64,000 nt of DNA from Paracoccaceae bacterium (lineage in GTDB: Bacteria > Pseudomonadota > Alphaproteobacteria > Rhodobacterales > Rhodobacteraceae): NCBI GenBank assembly GCA_016778765.1, contig JADHOV010000010.1:1-64000 (forward strand), written 5' to 3'. How positions within the stretch are numbered: position 1 is the stretch's first letter; the number at the start of each line of letters is the position of its first letter. Made by a program: the position numbers and the translations under genes. Shown here piece by piece: positions 49,777-58,375 of the stretch. Below the pieces are notes generated by a model, which was not told where the DNA came from, did no database searches, and was given only the letters and a program-made list of their open reading frames with translations.

Positions 49777-50466
49777 TCAGTTTTTTAAAGTCGCAAAGTA
49801 ATGCGCCAATGCCGCGATCTCTTCATCTGTAAGCCGTTTTGCGATCAATTGCATGGCTTGGTTCTCACGATACCCTTCGCGATACGCAAAAAGGGCCGTC
49901 ACAAGCTCATGAGCGGGCTTGTTCATTATAGTTGGAATGGCCATGTCTTGCCCTGACCTTTGATGGCAAGTCATGCATTCGCTAGAGAGATATTCACCAT
50001 ACTCCAAATCGCCCTCAAGCGCAAATAATTCTTCAGGAACATCAAAACTCGCCTGTGCCAATCCGCTGGTCCCAGCCTTATCGTTTTGCGCTAGGTAAGC
50101 GATCAAATTTTGGCGGTCAGCAGCAACCTTCAAGCCGGCGAAGTTCATCTTTGTATGTTTCAAAAAGGCTTTTGGATGCATGAGAAACTGATCCAGCTGC
50201 GCCGGCGACCAGATTAAACCGGCCGCCACCGCCTGTTGTAGGGCTTTTGAATATTGAAACCCCTCTACCTGCCCCGCCCTTGCATCCACAATTGCGGCTA
50301 AATGCGGGCCAGAAAGCGCGCGTGCCTCCTCTGATAATGCATGGCAGGAAGCACATTTCTTTTTAAACAGCGCAGCGCCTCGCGCAGGATCACCGCTGGC
50401 AAAGGCTAGGGACGTGCCAAAGAGGCTTAGAGAAATGCTAAAAACCACCCCCAAAATGTGCTGCAC
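49777..50466 (-). CDS. soxE: SoxE, diheme c-type cytochrome
   Basis: A 229-residue periplasmic cytochrome with a signal peptide (cut near AFASG, residue 24) and two heme sites: CASCH at residues 38-42 and CMTCH at 164-168. The first domain is class I, with a likely axial Met in KHTKMNFAGL (Met107); the second resembles FccA-type domains. It is the electron acceptor of SoxF. It starts two bases after the soxD stop. Confidence 0.9.
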   Translation of the reverse strand: MQHILGVVFSISLSLFGTSLAFASGDPARGAALFKKKCASCHALSEEARALSGPHLAAIVDARAGQVEGFQYSKALQQAVAAGLIWSPAQLDQFLMHPKAFLKHTKMNFAGLKVAADRQNLIAYLAQNDKAGTSGLAQASFDVPEELFALEGDLEYGEYLSSECMTCHQRSGQDMAIPTIMNKPAHELVTALFAYREGYRENQAMQLIAKRLTDEEIAALAHYFATLKN

Positions 50467-50468
50467 AG

Positions 50469-51533
50469 CTATGCTCCCTCGGCGTTTAAATAGGCAATGA
50501 TCGCATCAATATCCTTTTGCTTTTTAAGGCCGGAAAAAGACATTTTGGTGCCCTTTATTGATTTTTTCGGGTTGGCCAAAAAGCTTACCAGTTGCTCCAT
50601 ATCCCAAACCTGACCAGCTTCTGCGGCTTTTTTAAATGCTTTTGAATATTGAAACCCGTCAATTGCACCAATTCCGCGGCCCAGAATATTATTTAAATGC
50701 GGGCCTGAGCGGCTTTTTGCTTCGGGTCCAACTTGATGGCAGGCTTTGCATTTACGAAAGACTTTCTTACCCGCGGCAACCAGCTCTGGCGAGGCTTCAG
50801 CTTCATTCACCACAGCCGGCGAAACAGCGGCTTCTTTTTCTTCTGCGGGTGCGGCAGCGGCCACTTCAGCGGCCTCGGATTTTTCAGTACTTTCTGCAGC
50901 GGTTTCTTCCGGCGTTACATCAAGGATCGATGCACGCATCGTAATCTCAACCCTGTCTTTACAATCCTGCATACAAGGCTCAGCGCGCCAAATCGCGTAT
51001 TCCGTTTCAGGGCGATCATCAATCACAAATCCATGCGCATTATGCATTTCAAACTCAGCAAAATTGGTATCGCTTAATACAAAATCTTCATCCACTAAAT
51101 CATTGGAGTAAAGCATATAGGCAACAATCGCATAAACCTCATCTGCTGATAGGCTTTGCGCTTCGCCAAACGGCATTGAACGGTTTACATAATCCCAAAC
51201 GGTTGACAGATAAGGCCAATAAGATCCAACCGTTTTCACCGGATCTTTATCGCCAAGCGTGTCAAATCCACCGGCCAAAACCGGCCAATTATCAACGCCT
51301 TCGGCAAAATCGCCATGACACGACGCACATTTATCGACAAATACCTCCTCGCCATAAAGTACATCCCCACTGCCTGCGGGAAGCCCCGCGCCATTGGGAC
51401 GAATATCAACATCCCAAGCCGCGATCTCTTCTGGCAGCGCTGCACGCCCCAAGCCCAGTTTGTCGCCGGCAAAAACAGTTACAGGAAGAACTAGAACAGC
51501 TGCGGCCAAAAAAAGTTTAAGACACTTCAACAT
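50469..51533 (-). CDS. soxD: SoxD, diheme cytochrome c subunit of SoxCD
   Basis: A 354-residue periplasmic diheme subunit of sulfane dehydrogenase. A signal peptide (residues 1-22) precedes the first heme site CASCH (69-73) and the second CKACH (262-266), the latter with axial Met331. An Ala/Glu-rich linker (about 205-247) joins the domains. I start at the ATG at 51533, which overlaps soxC by 17 bases and gives a proper signal peptide; the longer frame upstream reads soxC out of frame. SoxD takes electrons from SoxC and passes them to cytochromes. Confidence 0.93.
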   Translation of the reverse strand: MLKCLKLFLAAAVLVLPVTVFAGDKLGLGRAALPEEIAAWDVDIRPNGAGLPAGSGDVLYGEEVFVDKCASCHGDFAEGVDNWPVLAGGFDTLGDKDPVKTVGSYWPYLSTVWDYVNRSMPFGEAQSLSADEVYAIVAYMLYSNDLVDEDFVLSDTNFAEFEMHNAHGFVIDDRPETEYAIWRAEPCMQDCKDRVEITMRASILDVTPEETAAESTEKSEAAEVAAAAPAEEKEAAVSPAVVNEAEASPELVAAGKKVFRKCKACHQVGPEAKSRSGPHLNNILGRGIGAIDGFQYSKAFKKAAEAGQVWDMEQLVSFLANPKKSIKGTKMSFSGLKKQKDIDAIIAYLNAEGA

Positions 51534-52794
51534 TTTCGACCTCTCCGGTTGGTTTGACATGCCAGGTTTGAATGCAGTTATTATGGTACACGGAGTTTTC
51601 ACCGCGCAATTTGCGCAACTGTTGTTTGCTGGGTTGCACATAGCCCGTTTCATCCATTGCGCGGGCCTGCAGCAACATTTCTTCGCCTTGCCAATCCATC
51701 TCAAGGTAAAATCGTGCTAGCGCTTTGTTGTTTTCGTGATTGGACAGGCGCGCTGTTTCCCAGTTGCGCCCGCCATCTTTAGAAATATCAACTCTTTTGA
51801 TGGCCCCGTGACCTGACCAGGCCAAACCCGTGATCACCAAAGCCCCAGGGCCATGCTGTATTGGGGCTTGCGGGCTGGGGGAGGTAATCACCGATTTTGC
51901 ATCCATAACCCAGGTCCATTTTCGAGCCGTGCCATCTTCTAAAACATCGGTATATTTCGAAGTTTCTTCACGGCTTTCCACGGGCCCATCCATCACCTCG
52001 ATGCGGCGCAACCATTTCACCCACATATTGCCTTCCCATCCGGGAACCACCAATCGTACAGGATAGCCATGCTCTTTGCGCAGGGCTTCCCCATTGGCCT
52101 TAAACGCCACCAGCACATCATCAAGCGCTTTTTCCATCGGAATCGATCGACCGTTGGAAGAGGCATCAGCGCCTTCAACATAAACCCATTTATCTTGCAG
52201 ATCGCCCGCCGCGGCCAATCCGGCTTCTTGCAACACGCTGCGCAAAGACACGCCGGTATATTCCATATTATGAATCATACCATGCGTGAACTGAACACCG
52301 TTTAATTGCGCGCCGGCCCATTCCATTCCAGTATTGGCCGCACATTCGCAAAAATACACATGGTTTTCGCGCGGCAAGCGTTCAAGATCGGCATAGGAAA
52401 ACACCAAAGGCTGATCAACCAAGCCGTTTACCATCAAACGGTAATCACTTTTGCTAAGCTCGATAGCGCCGGAGTGATGGCGCTCAAATGCGCAGCCCTG
52501 GGGCGTAATCGTACCATCAAGGGCATGAATCGGCGTGAAGTTTATCGAAGAAATCGGGCTTGCGGTCAGCCAAGGCACGTTGCGCCGCACGACATCGCTT
52601 TCAAATTTAATTGGCAGCCCATAGGGCGTGGCATCCACCCCGTCACCGGTGAGTGATGCCCAGTCTTGAACCTCGGTGATTAGGGGATCAGCCTGCGTTC
52701 CGCTGGCCGCCTGGGCCGTTACGATGCCGGCCATTGTTGCGGCGCTTCCGCGCAAAAATGCCCGCCGGGATTGGGGCTTGGGTGTAAATTTCAA
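51517..52794 (-). CDS. soxC: SoxC, molybdenum subunit of sulfane dehydrogenase
   Basis: About 425 residues, sulfite-oxidase-fold molybdopterin protein. A Tat signal is clear (SRRAFLRGSAATMAGIVTAQA). The Moco ligand is a Cys in HVYFCECAANTGMEW, and the WVKWLRRIEVMDGPV and HGPGALVITGLAWSGHGAIK stretches are typical. It oxidises the sulfane sulfur bound to SoxY, releasing six electrons. The start is uncertain: a GGAGGT ribosome site (52802-52807) lies seven bases before a TTG at 52794, which I prefer; ATG at 52809 and a frame from 52860 are also open. Confidence 0.92.
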   Translation of the reverse strand: MKFTPKPQSRRAFLRGSAATMAGIVTAQAASGTQADPLITEVQDWASLTGDGVDATPYGLPIKFESDVVRRNVPWLTASPISSINFTPIHALDGTITPQGCAFERHHSGAIELSKSDYRLMVNGLVDQPLVFSYADLERLPRENHVYFCECAANTGMEWAGAQLNGVQFTHGMIHNMEYTGVSLRSVLQEAGLAAAGDLQDKWVYVEGADASSNGRSIPMEKALDDVLVAFKANGEALRKEHGYPVRLVVPGWEGNMWVKWLRRIEVMDGPVESREETSKYTDVLEDGTARKWTWVMDAKSVITSPSPQAPIQHGPGALVITGLAWSGHGAIKRVDISKDGGRNWETARLSNHENNKALARFYLEMDWQGEEMLLQARAMDETGYVQPSKQQLRKLRGENSVYHNNCIQTWHVKPTGEVENVEVS

Positions 52795-52902
52795 AATAGG
52801 CACCTCCATATCAGCGTAACCCGTCAAATACACACGCGACTCGGCACAGAACGCTTGCATTTTGAACCAATTTTCTCAGATCTTGGCCTAAGTTTTCTCA
52901 AA

Positions 52903-52942
52903 ACGCAACAATAAATTCAAATGTTTGAATTTATTGTTGCGT
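52903..52942. repeat. 40-bp palindrome with SoxR-type half-sites, between soxC and the soxH-like gene
   Basis: Arms of 19 bases (52903-52921 and 52924-52942) are perfectly complementary around a two-base centre. The inner part is ATTCA (52915-52919), six bases, TGAAT (52926-52930), identical in layout to the sites in the soxW/soxX and soxS/soxV regions. It lies upstream of both divergent genes, so it is an operator rather than a terminator. A -35 box for the plus strand lies in its right arm. Confidence 0.75.
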
Positions 52943-52962
52943 GCTGGTTGCCATGCTATAAA
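52934..52962 (+). promoter_or_regulatory. possible promoter of the soxH-like gene
   Basis: TTGTTG at 52934-52939 and TATAAA at 52957-52962 are 17 bases apart. The -35 box is inside the right arm of the palindrome, so a bound repressor would block it. The untranslated leader would be about 130 bases. Confidence 0.45.
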
Positions 52963-53098
52963 AATAAATGGAATTATATGATCAGTACCGACCACGCCCC
53001 AAACCAGACAGATGTTAAAACCATTTGCCGCCACTAAACTGTTCCGCCCTATACCGGTTAAAAAATACCGGCTTAACTAAAGACCAAAAGAAAAAAGA

Positions 53099-54079
53099 AT
53101 GCTCAGAACCGCTCAGTATTTTAAGTTAGTCGTCTTTGCGATAGGGGTTTTTATAAGCTGTCTCAGCGCCAAGCTTGGGATAGCCAGTGAAGATATTGCG
53201 GATCAATATCCGCAATCGCCTTTATACCAAAAACCAATTGAGTTTTTTCCACAGGTGTTTTCTGCCATCGGGGCAACCGCCCCGCCCACATATCAAAATG
53301 CCGGCCATAACAATAACCTTTCTTTTATCATCACGGGCGAAGGCGTGGTGGTAATCAATGCCGGGGCCTCGTATCTTTTGGCGCAGGCGCTGCATGACGA
53401 AATCAAACAGCGCACCCATCAACCGGTGATTTTAGTTATCAATGAAAACGGCCAAGGCCATGCAATGTTGGGGAATTCCTATTGGGTCGATCAAGGTATT
53501 CAGGTTTTGGCGCATGAGGATGCAGATGCTGAATTTGCCGATCTTGGCTTTTCAATTTTGGAAACCATGCGCGGATATAATCGCGAAAACGCGGAAGGCA
53601 CGCGGCTACAAAGACCCACCCAAACCTTTAGCGATACCTATATGCTCACGCTGGGTGCATTTGAGATTAAGGTTTTATATTTGGGCCCGGCGCATAGTCC
53701 GGGGGATATTGTAGTATGGTTGCCCAAGCAAAATTTGGTGATTGCTGGCGATATGGCCTTTCACGAACGCATGTTGCCGATTTTTCCCCATACAAATGCA
53801 GCCGATTGGATCGAAACTTGGGATACCGCATTTGAACCTTTGGGCGCAACGCATATCATTCCCGGTCATGGGCACCCAACCGTGATGGCACAAGTCCGGC
53901 GATACACGCGTGATTATCTGGTGTTTTTACGCCGTAAAATCGGTGACCTGATCGAGGAGGGCGGCGAGTTAGAGCAAGCCTATTATATTGACCAAAGCCC
54001 CTATGCGCATCTCGATACGTTCGAAGAACTGGCCCGGCGCAACGCTGGATTTGTGTATGAGCAAATGGAATTTGAATAA
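53099..54079 (+). CDS. SoxH-like metallo-beta-lactamase-fold protein
   Basis: A 326-residue exported protein with a signal peptide (cut near LGIASED, residue 30) and a metallo-beta-lactamase fold. The usual zinc motif HxHxDH is replaced by INENGQGHAMLGN (about residues 113-125), so two His and the Asp are missing. Later ligands are kept: GPAHSPGD, IAGDMAFHER and IPGHGHPT. SoxH of Paracoccus and roseobacter homologues are the nearest relatives I know. SoxH is not essential for thiosulfate oxidation. It is divergent from soxC, sharing the palindromic operator. Activity may have changed or been lost. Confidence 0.78.
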   Translation: MLRTAQYFKLVVFAIGVFISCLSAKLGIASEDIADQYPQSPLYQKPIEFFPQVFSAIGATAPPTYQNAGHNNNLSFIITGEGVVVINAGASYLLAQALHDEIKQRTHQPVILVINENGQGHAMLGNSYWVDQGIQVLAHEDADAEFADLGFSILETMRGYNRENAEGTRLQRPTQTFSDTYMLTLGAFEIKVLYLGPAHSPGDIVVWLPKQNLVIAGDMAFHERMLPIFPHTNAADWIETWDTAFEPLGATHIIPGHGHPTVMAQVRRYTRDYLVFLRRKIGDLIEEGGELEQAYYIDQSPYAHLDTFEELARRNAGFVYEQMEFE

Positions 54080-54254
54080 AAGACGTATAATCCAGCATTT
54101 CTCTTAGAGGCTGGAAAAACCCATCATAATTTTTTAAATATAGAATAAAATTCTAATATAATTTTAATTATCAAAATATTTTCTCAAAAAATGCATTTGA
54201 TTTTCTATTAAAAAGAATTTTATAGCATAGCACCTGCAGTTTTTGAGATTGATT

Positions 54255-55301
54255 ATGTTATTTGACCTTTACGATATTCCGTTTGAAACTAAGGTGCTAT
54301 ACCCGCTACTTGGAGGCGTCTTGGGCGTTTTATTTGGCGCGTTGGCGTTGTTCACGCGGTTTTGCTTACGTCAGGCGGTTGTGGGGAACAGTGCGGAGGG
54401 CATCACTGCCAAGTCGGTCTGGGCCACCGCGTTCATAGCTGCGGTTTTGGGCAGTTTAGCCTTGGAATATGCCGGGTTTATCGCGCTGTCAGAGCATCGT
54501 CTATTTGCCCCTGACCTGCCTGTTTTGGCACTTGTTCTGGGTGGGGGCCTGTTTGGGATCGGTATGATTCTCACGCGCGGGTGCGTGTCGCGCGCAACCG
54601 TCCTGCTGGGCACCGGCAATCTACGCAGCCTCTTCGTTCTTCTCATTTTTGCCATTACAGCGCATGCCACGTTGAAGGGTGTTCTTGCCCCGCTGCGGGT
54701 AATGATTGGCGCAATAGAAGTTGATCTATCCCTTACCTCGCTGGGGGATCTATCCGGCGGGCCGATTTTCTGGGCGTTAATGCTCTGTGGCGCGGCCTCT
54801 TTCTGGCTGATCTCAAATTTTCCATCCAAATCTGTTTTCGTTGCCGCGATTGGGTTGGGGCTTTTGGTGCCAATCGGATGGGCAGGCACTTCGGTGCTTT
54901 TGAATGATCCATTCGATCCGCTTCCGGCGCAATCTTTTGCCTTCACATTGCCATGGTCAGAACTGCTTTTTTGGACGATTGCGTCCAGCGCAATCACAGC
55001 AGGGTTTGGGCCGGGGATGGTCGCCGGAGTTTTATTGGGGAGCTTCTTAGCGGCGGGTGTGATGGGGCAAATTCAATTACGCGGTTTTGACAAAACTAGC
55101 GACATGCCACGGTATCTTTTAGGATCGGTTTTGATGGGCTTTGGCGGCGTGCTTGCCGGCGGGTGCAGCGTCGGAGCTGGCTTGTCGGGGGCTTCTAACT
55201 TATCCATTGCAGCGTTGCTTGCGCTCGCAGCAATGATCTTTGGTGCGCGCGTGACCGCAAAGTTGTTGGAAAGAACACCTGGGCTGCCTGCGCCCGCTTA
55301 A
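54255..55301 (+). CDS. YeeE/YedE-family (SoxT-like) transporter
   Basis: A 348-residue polytopic inner-membrane protein of the YeeE/YedE (TsuA) family that imports thiosulfate or related sulfur. The family cysteines are in LTRGCVSRATVLLGTGNLRS and GGVLAGGCSVGAGLSG. I start at the ATG at 54255; an in-frame TTG four codons earlier is weaker. An AT-rich 160-base region with TAGAAT/ATTCTA arms precedes it and may carry its own promoter. Its partner is the second SoxT-like gene at 63.2 kb. Convergent with hemA. Confidence 0.85.
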   Translation: MLFDLYDIPFETKVLYPLLGGVLGVLFGALALFTRFCLRQAVVGNSAEGITAKSVWATAFIAAVLGSLALEYAGFIALSEHRLFAPDLPVLALVLGGGLFGIGMILTRGCVSRATVLLGTGNLRSLFVLLIFAITAHATLKGVLAPLRVMIGAIEVDLSLTSLGDLSGGPIFWALMLCGAASFWLISNFPSKSVFVAAIGLGLLVPIGWAGTSVLLNDPFDPLPAQSFAFTLPWSELLFWTIASSAITAGFGPGMVAGVLLGSFLAAGVMGQIQLRGFDKTSDMPRYLLGSVLMGFGGVLAGGCSVGAGLSGASNLSIAALLALAAMIFGARVTAKLLERTPGLPAPA

Positions 55302-55341
55302 GATAACAGCACAACCTACCCCGCCCAAATAGCGCCGAGCC

Positions 55342-56568
55342 CTATTCAGCGGCTTTTGGACAGCGTGCCAATTGGCATTGCGACCATAAGGCACTGAGCG
55401 CAGAAACAAGATGATCAAGGTCTTTGTCGCTATGAACGGGTGAGGGCGTGATCCGCAAGCGCTCGCCGCCCTTCGGCACGGTTGGGTAATTGATCGGTTG
55501 AATATAAATTCCATATTCATTCAGCAGCAAATCTGAAATGAACTTACATTTGATAGGATCCCCAACCATCACCGGAATAATGTGGCTGTCATTGGGCAAA
55601 TGCGGAATCGCAAGTTGATCAAGACGGCGCCGTATTTCTTTTACTTTTCGTTTCTGATCGGTGCGCTCTTGGGTGCTGTGCTTCAAATGCCGCACCGACG
55701 CCAAAGCGCCAGCAGCAATCGCGGGCGGCAGCGCCGTGGTAAAAATATATCCGCTTGCGAATGACCGAATGAAATCGCAAAGCGCGCGCGAGCCGGTGAT
55801 ATAGCCACCCACCACGCCAAAAGCTTTAGCCAGCGTGCCTTCAATCAAAGTGATCCGCTCCATCACGCCGTCGCGTTCTGCAATCCCCGCGCCATGCGCC
55901 CCATAAAGCCCCACCGCATGGACCTCATCTAGATACGTCATCGCGCCATAGTGATCTGCCAGATCACAAATTTCTTTGATCGGGGCTATATCGCCATCCA
56001 TAGAATAAACGCTTTCGAATGCAATAATTTTGGGTTGCTCAAGCGGCAATGCGCAAAGATGTGCTTCCAGGTCAGCAAGATCATTATGCTTCCAAATGCG
56101 CTTTTCCGCTCGGCTATGGCGAATGCCTTCGATCATAGAGGCGTGATTGGCCGCATCTGACAAAACCACGCAGCCCGGTAACCGACTGGCCAAAGTGCTC
56201 AGACTTGCCCAATTTGACATGTAGCCACTGTTAAAGAGCAAGGCCGCCTCTTTCCCATGCAGCGCTGCAAGCTCTTGCTCGAGATCAACATGCGCATGGC
56301 TAGAACCAGAGATATTGCGCGTACCGCCCGCGCCAGCGCCACTTTCCTCTAATGCGGCATGCATTGCTGCGATAACATCAGGATGTTGGCCCATGCCCAG
56401 ATAATCATTCGAACACCAGATGGTAACTGGTTTTTCCTGGCCCCTATCGCGCCAATCAGCCTTTGGAAAGGCACCTTTTTGGCGCTTTAAATCCACAAAA
56501 ACCCTATAATTCCCCTGTTGGCGCAAATGCTCCAACTCGGATTGGAAATAAGCCTGATAATCTATCAT
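55342..56568 (-). CDS. hemA: 5-aminolevulinate synthase HemA
   Basis: A 408-residue PLP-dependent enzyme that condenses glycine with succinyl-CoA, the C4 route into heme of alphaproteobacteria. Typical: [22 protein letters not shown] at the start (first 20 shown in part), then [14 protein letters not shown]-like [33 protein letters not shown], and the PLP lysine in [14 protein letters not shown]. It begins only 21 bases after the soxB stop on the same strand, so it is probably the last gene of the soxVWXYZAB operon. No independent terminator lies between them. Confidence 0.95.
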   Translation of the reverse strand: MIDYQAYFQSELEHLRQQGNYRVFVDLKRQKGAFPKADWRDRGQEKPVTIWCSNDYLGMGQHPDVIAAMHAALEESGAGAGGTRNISGSSHAHVDLEQELAALHGKEAALLFNSGYMSNWASLSTLASRLPGCVVLSDAANHASMIEGIRHSRAEKRIWKHNDLADLEAHLCALPLEQPKIIAFESVYSMDGDIAPIKEICDLADHYGAMTYLDEVHAVGLYGAHGAGIAERDGVMERITLIEGTLAKAFGVVGGYITGSRALCDFIRSFASGYIFTTALPPAIAAGALASVRHLKHSTQERTDQKRKVKEIRRRLDQLAIPHLPNDSHIIPVMVGDPIKCKFISDLLLNEYGIYIQPINYPTVPKGGERLRITPSPVHSDKDLDHLVSALSALWSQCQLARCPKAAE

Positions 56569-56589
56569 ATTGTAGCCACAGCCCTTTTT

Positions 56590-58293
56590 TTACCGACCGA
56601 TAATGTCGACGCTTGTGTTGGGCGCTACAGAGACAACCCCCATTTTGCGAATATGGGCCTCAACAACATCCCAAATCATCGGGCCTTCAGTGCCTTCATT
56701 CACGCTGGCCCAGCCGGCCACTTGATAATTCCGGGTAGGGTCAATCGGCTCACCCGTTTTCAACAAGGTCATTTCGGTTATCCGGCTGCCCTGGGGCTTA
56801 GAAATATCGATTCGGTAGCCAAGCCCGCCCACGCGCACCATATCCCCCCCCTGCTGGTAATAAGGATCCGGGTTGAACAGGTTATCCGCAACATCTTCAA
56901 GAATAATATGCAAAAACTCACCGCTCATTTCGGTGCGATAGGCATTGGGATAACTCATTGACGTAACATTCCATAAATCATCGCGAGTGATCTCTTGATC
57001 CGGCAAGATCGACGGCCCCCAGCGCACCCCCGGTGACAAGGCAATATCGGCATCGCGCTCAGAGATCAGCGCATCGCAAATAAGATCATCCCAAGTCCCG
57101 TTGAAATTGCCGCGCCGATACAGCACTTGATCCTCGCCCGTTTTCCCAATCACTTCTGACAATTGATCGATAAACGGGGCGCGCTGCGCGTCGATCAGCT
57201 TTGTCATTTGTGGATCCGGCGCAATCACATCGGCAAAAATAGGGATAAGCTTATGGCGAAAGCCCATCATTCGCCCTTGGCGAATATCAAGATCTACGCG
57301 CGATACGAATTTGCCGTTCGAGCCGGAGGCCACGATAATCGTATCTCCCACCAAAACTGGTTCTGGCAAAGCATCATGCGTGTGGCCAGATAAAACCACA
57401 TCAAGCCCTTTCACTTTACCAGCCATTTTCTTATCAACATCAAAACCGTTATGGCTGAGGCACACAACCAACTCGGCCCCTTTTGCGCGCACCTCATCCA
57501 CCATTTCCTGCATCCGCTCATCGCGAATTCCGAATGAATATTCGGGGAACATCCAGCCGGGATTGGCAATCGGCATATAGGGAAACGCTTGCCCGATCAC
57601 CGCGATTTTTACCCCGCCCCGCTCAAAGAATTTATAGGGAGGAAAAAGATCCGTGGGCTCATCCCATTCGGAATCGAAGATGTTTTGCCCCAAAGCGGCA
57701 AAGGGAAGGTTTTCAACGATTTCATTTACCCGCTCGGAGCCAAGCGTAAATTCCCAATGAAAGGTCATCGCATCCGGCTTGAGCGCATTCATCACATTCA
57801 CCATATCTTGGCCTTGCGTGTGATAGCATGAATAGCTGCCATGCCATGTATCCCCGCCATCCAGCAGCAAAGCCTCCGGGCGTTCGCTGCGGATTGCGTT
57901 GATCACTGTCGCAACCCGATCCAGCCCGCCCACGCGGCCATAGGTTCGCGCGAGCGCCGAAAAGTCAGATGAGCTAAGCGCATAGGCAGAAGCGCTGCCA
58001 TCCTTGATACCGTATAATTTACGAAAATCGCTGCCCGTAATATGGGGAACCCGCCCTTTATTCAACCCGACGCCAATATTGGTATCCGGCTCTTTGAAAT
58101 ATATGGGTTTTAATTGCGCATGAATATCGGTGATATGAATAAGCGATACATTTCCAAAGCTATCAAACTCCAAAAGTTTGTCTTGGGTCATTTGCTGCTG
58201 CGCGGATAAACGGCTCCATGCTCCAAAAGAAGACGCCCCGTAAACCGCGGTTGTGGCCATAGCCATTTGCAGAAAATCTCGCCTTGCTATCAT
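56590..58293 (-). CDS. soxB: SoxB, sulfate thiol esterase
   Basis: A 567-residue dimanganese hydrolase that releases sulfate from SoxYZ-bound S-sulfonate. It has a Tat signal (IARRDFLQMAMATTAVYGA), metal-binding VSLIHITDIHAQLKPIYF, LLDGGDTWHGSYSCYHTQG, the SoxB-typical FHWEFTLGSERV, CLSHNGFDVDK and LSGHTHDALPEP. Length is usual (about 565). Between soxA and soxB are 82 bases with a hairpin; hemA follows closely. Confidence 0.96.
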   Translation of the reverse strand: MIARRDFLQMAMATTAVYGASSFGAWSRLSAQQQMTQDKLLEFDSFGNVSLIHITDIHAQLKPIYFKEPDTNIGVGLNKGRVPHITGSDFRKLYGIKDGSASAYALSSSDFSALARTYGRVGGLDRVATVINAIRSERPEALLLDGGDTWHGSYSCYHTQGQDMVNVMNALKPDAMTFHWEFTLGSERVNEIVENLPFAALGQNIFDSEWDEPTDLFPPYKFFERGGVKIAVIGQAFPYMPIANPGWMFPEYSFGIRDERMQEMVDEVRAKGAELVVCLSHNGFDVDKKMAGKVKGLDVVLSGHTHDALPEPVLVGDTIIVASGSNGKFVSRVDLDIRQGRMMGFRHKLIPIFADVIAPDPQMTKLIDAQRAPFIDQLSEVIGKTGEDQVLYRRGNFNGTWDDLICDALISERDADIALSPGVRWGPSILPDQEITRDDLWNVTSMSYPNAYRTEMSGEFLHIILEDVADNLFNPDPYYQQGGDMVRVGGLGYRIDISKPQGSRITEMTLLKTGEPIDPTRNYQVAGWASVNEGTEGPMIWDVVEAHIRKMGVVSVAPNTSVDIIGR

Positions 58294-58343
58294 TATAAAC
58301 CCCCATCACATGCATTTTATTGAATATATTTAGCTAAAGAAAA

Positions 58344-58367
58344 CCCCGAGCGCTTAAACGCCCAGGG
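58344..58367 (-). terminator. hairpin between soxA and soxB, possible attenuator
   Basis: A nine-pair stem (CCCCGAGCG at 58344-58352 with CGCCCAGGG at 58359-58367, two wobble or mismatched pairs depending on strand) closes a six-base loop. On the minus strand it is followed by TTTTCTTT. It lies nine bases past the soxA stop. It could act as a partial terminator or protect the 3' end of a soxXYZA message. Confidence 0.5.
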
Positions 58368-58375
58368 CCGTTGGA

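Noticed and set aside
54371-54997. 208-residue minus-strand frame opposite the soxT-like gene
   Set aside because: Antisense of a clear membrane protein gene; composition is shadow-like.
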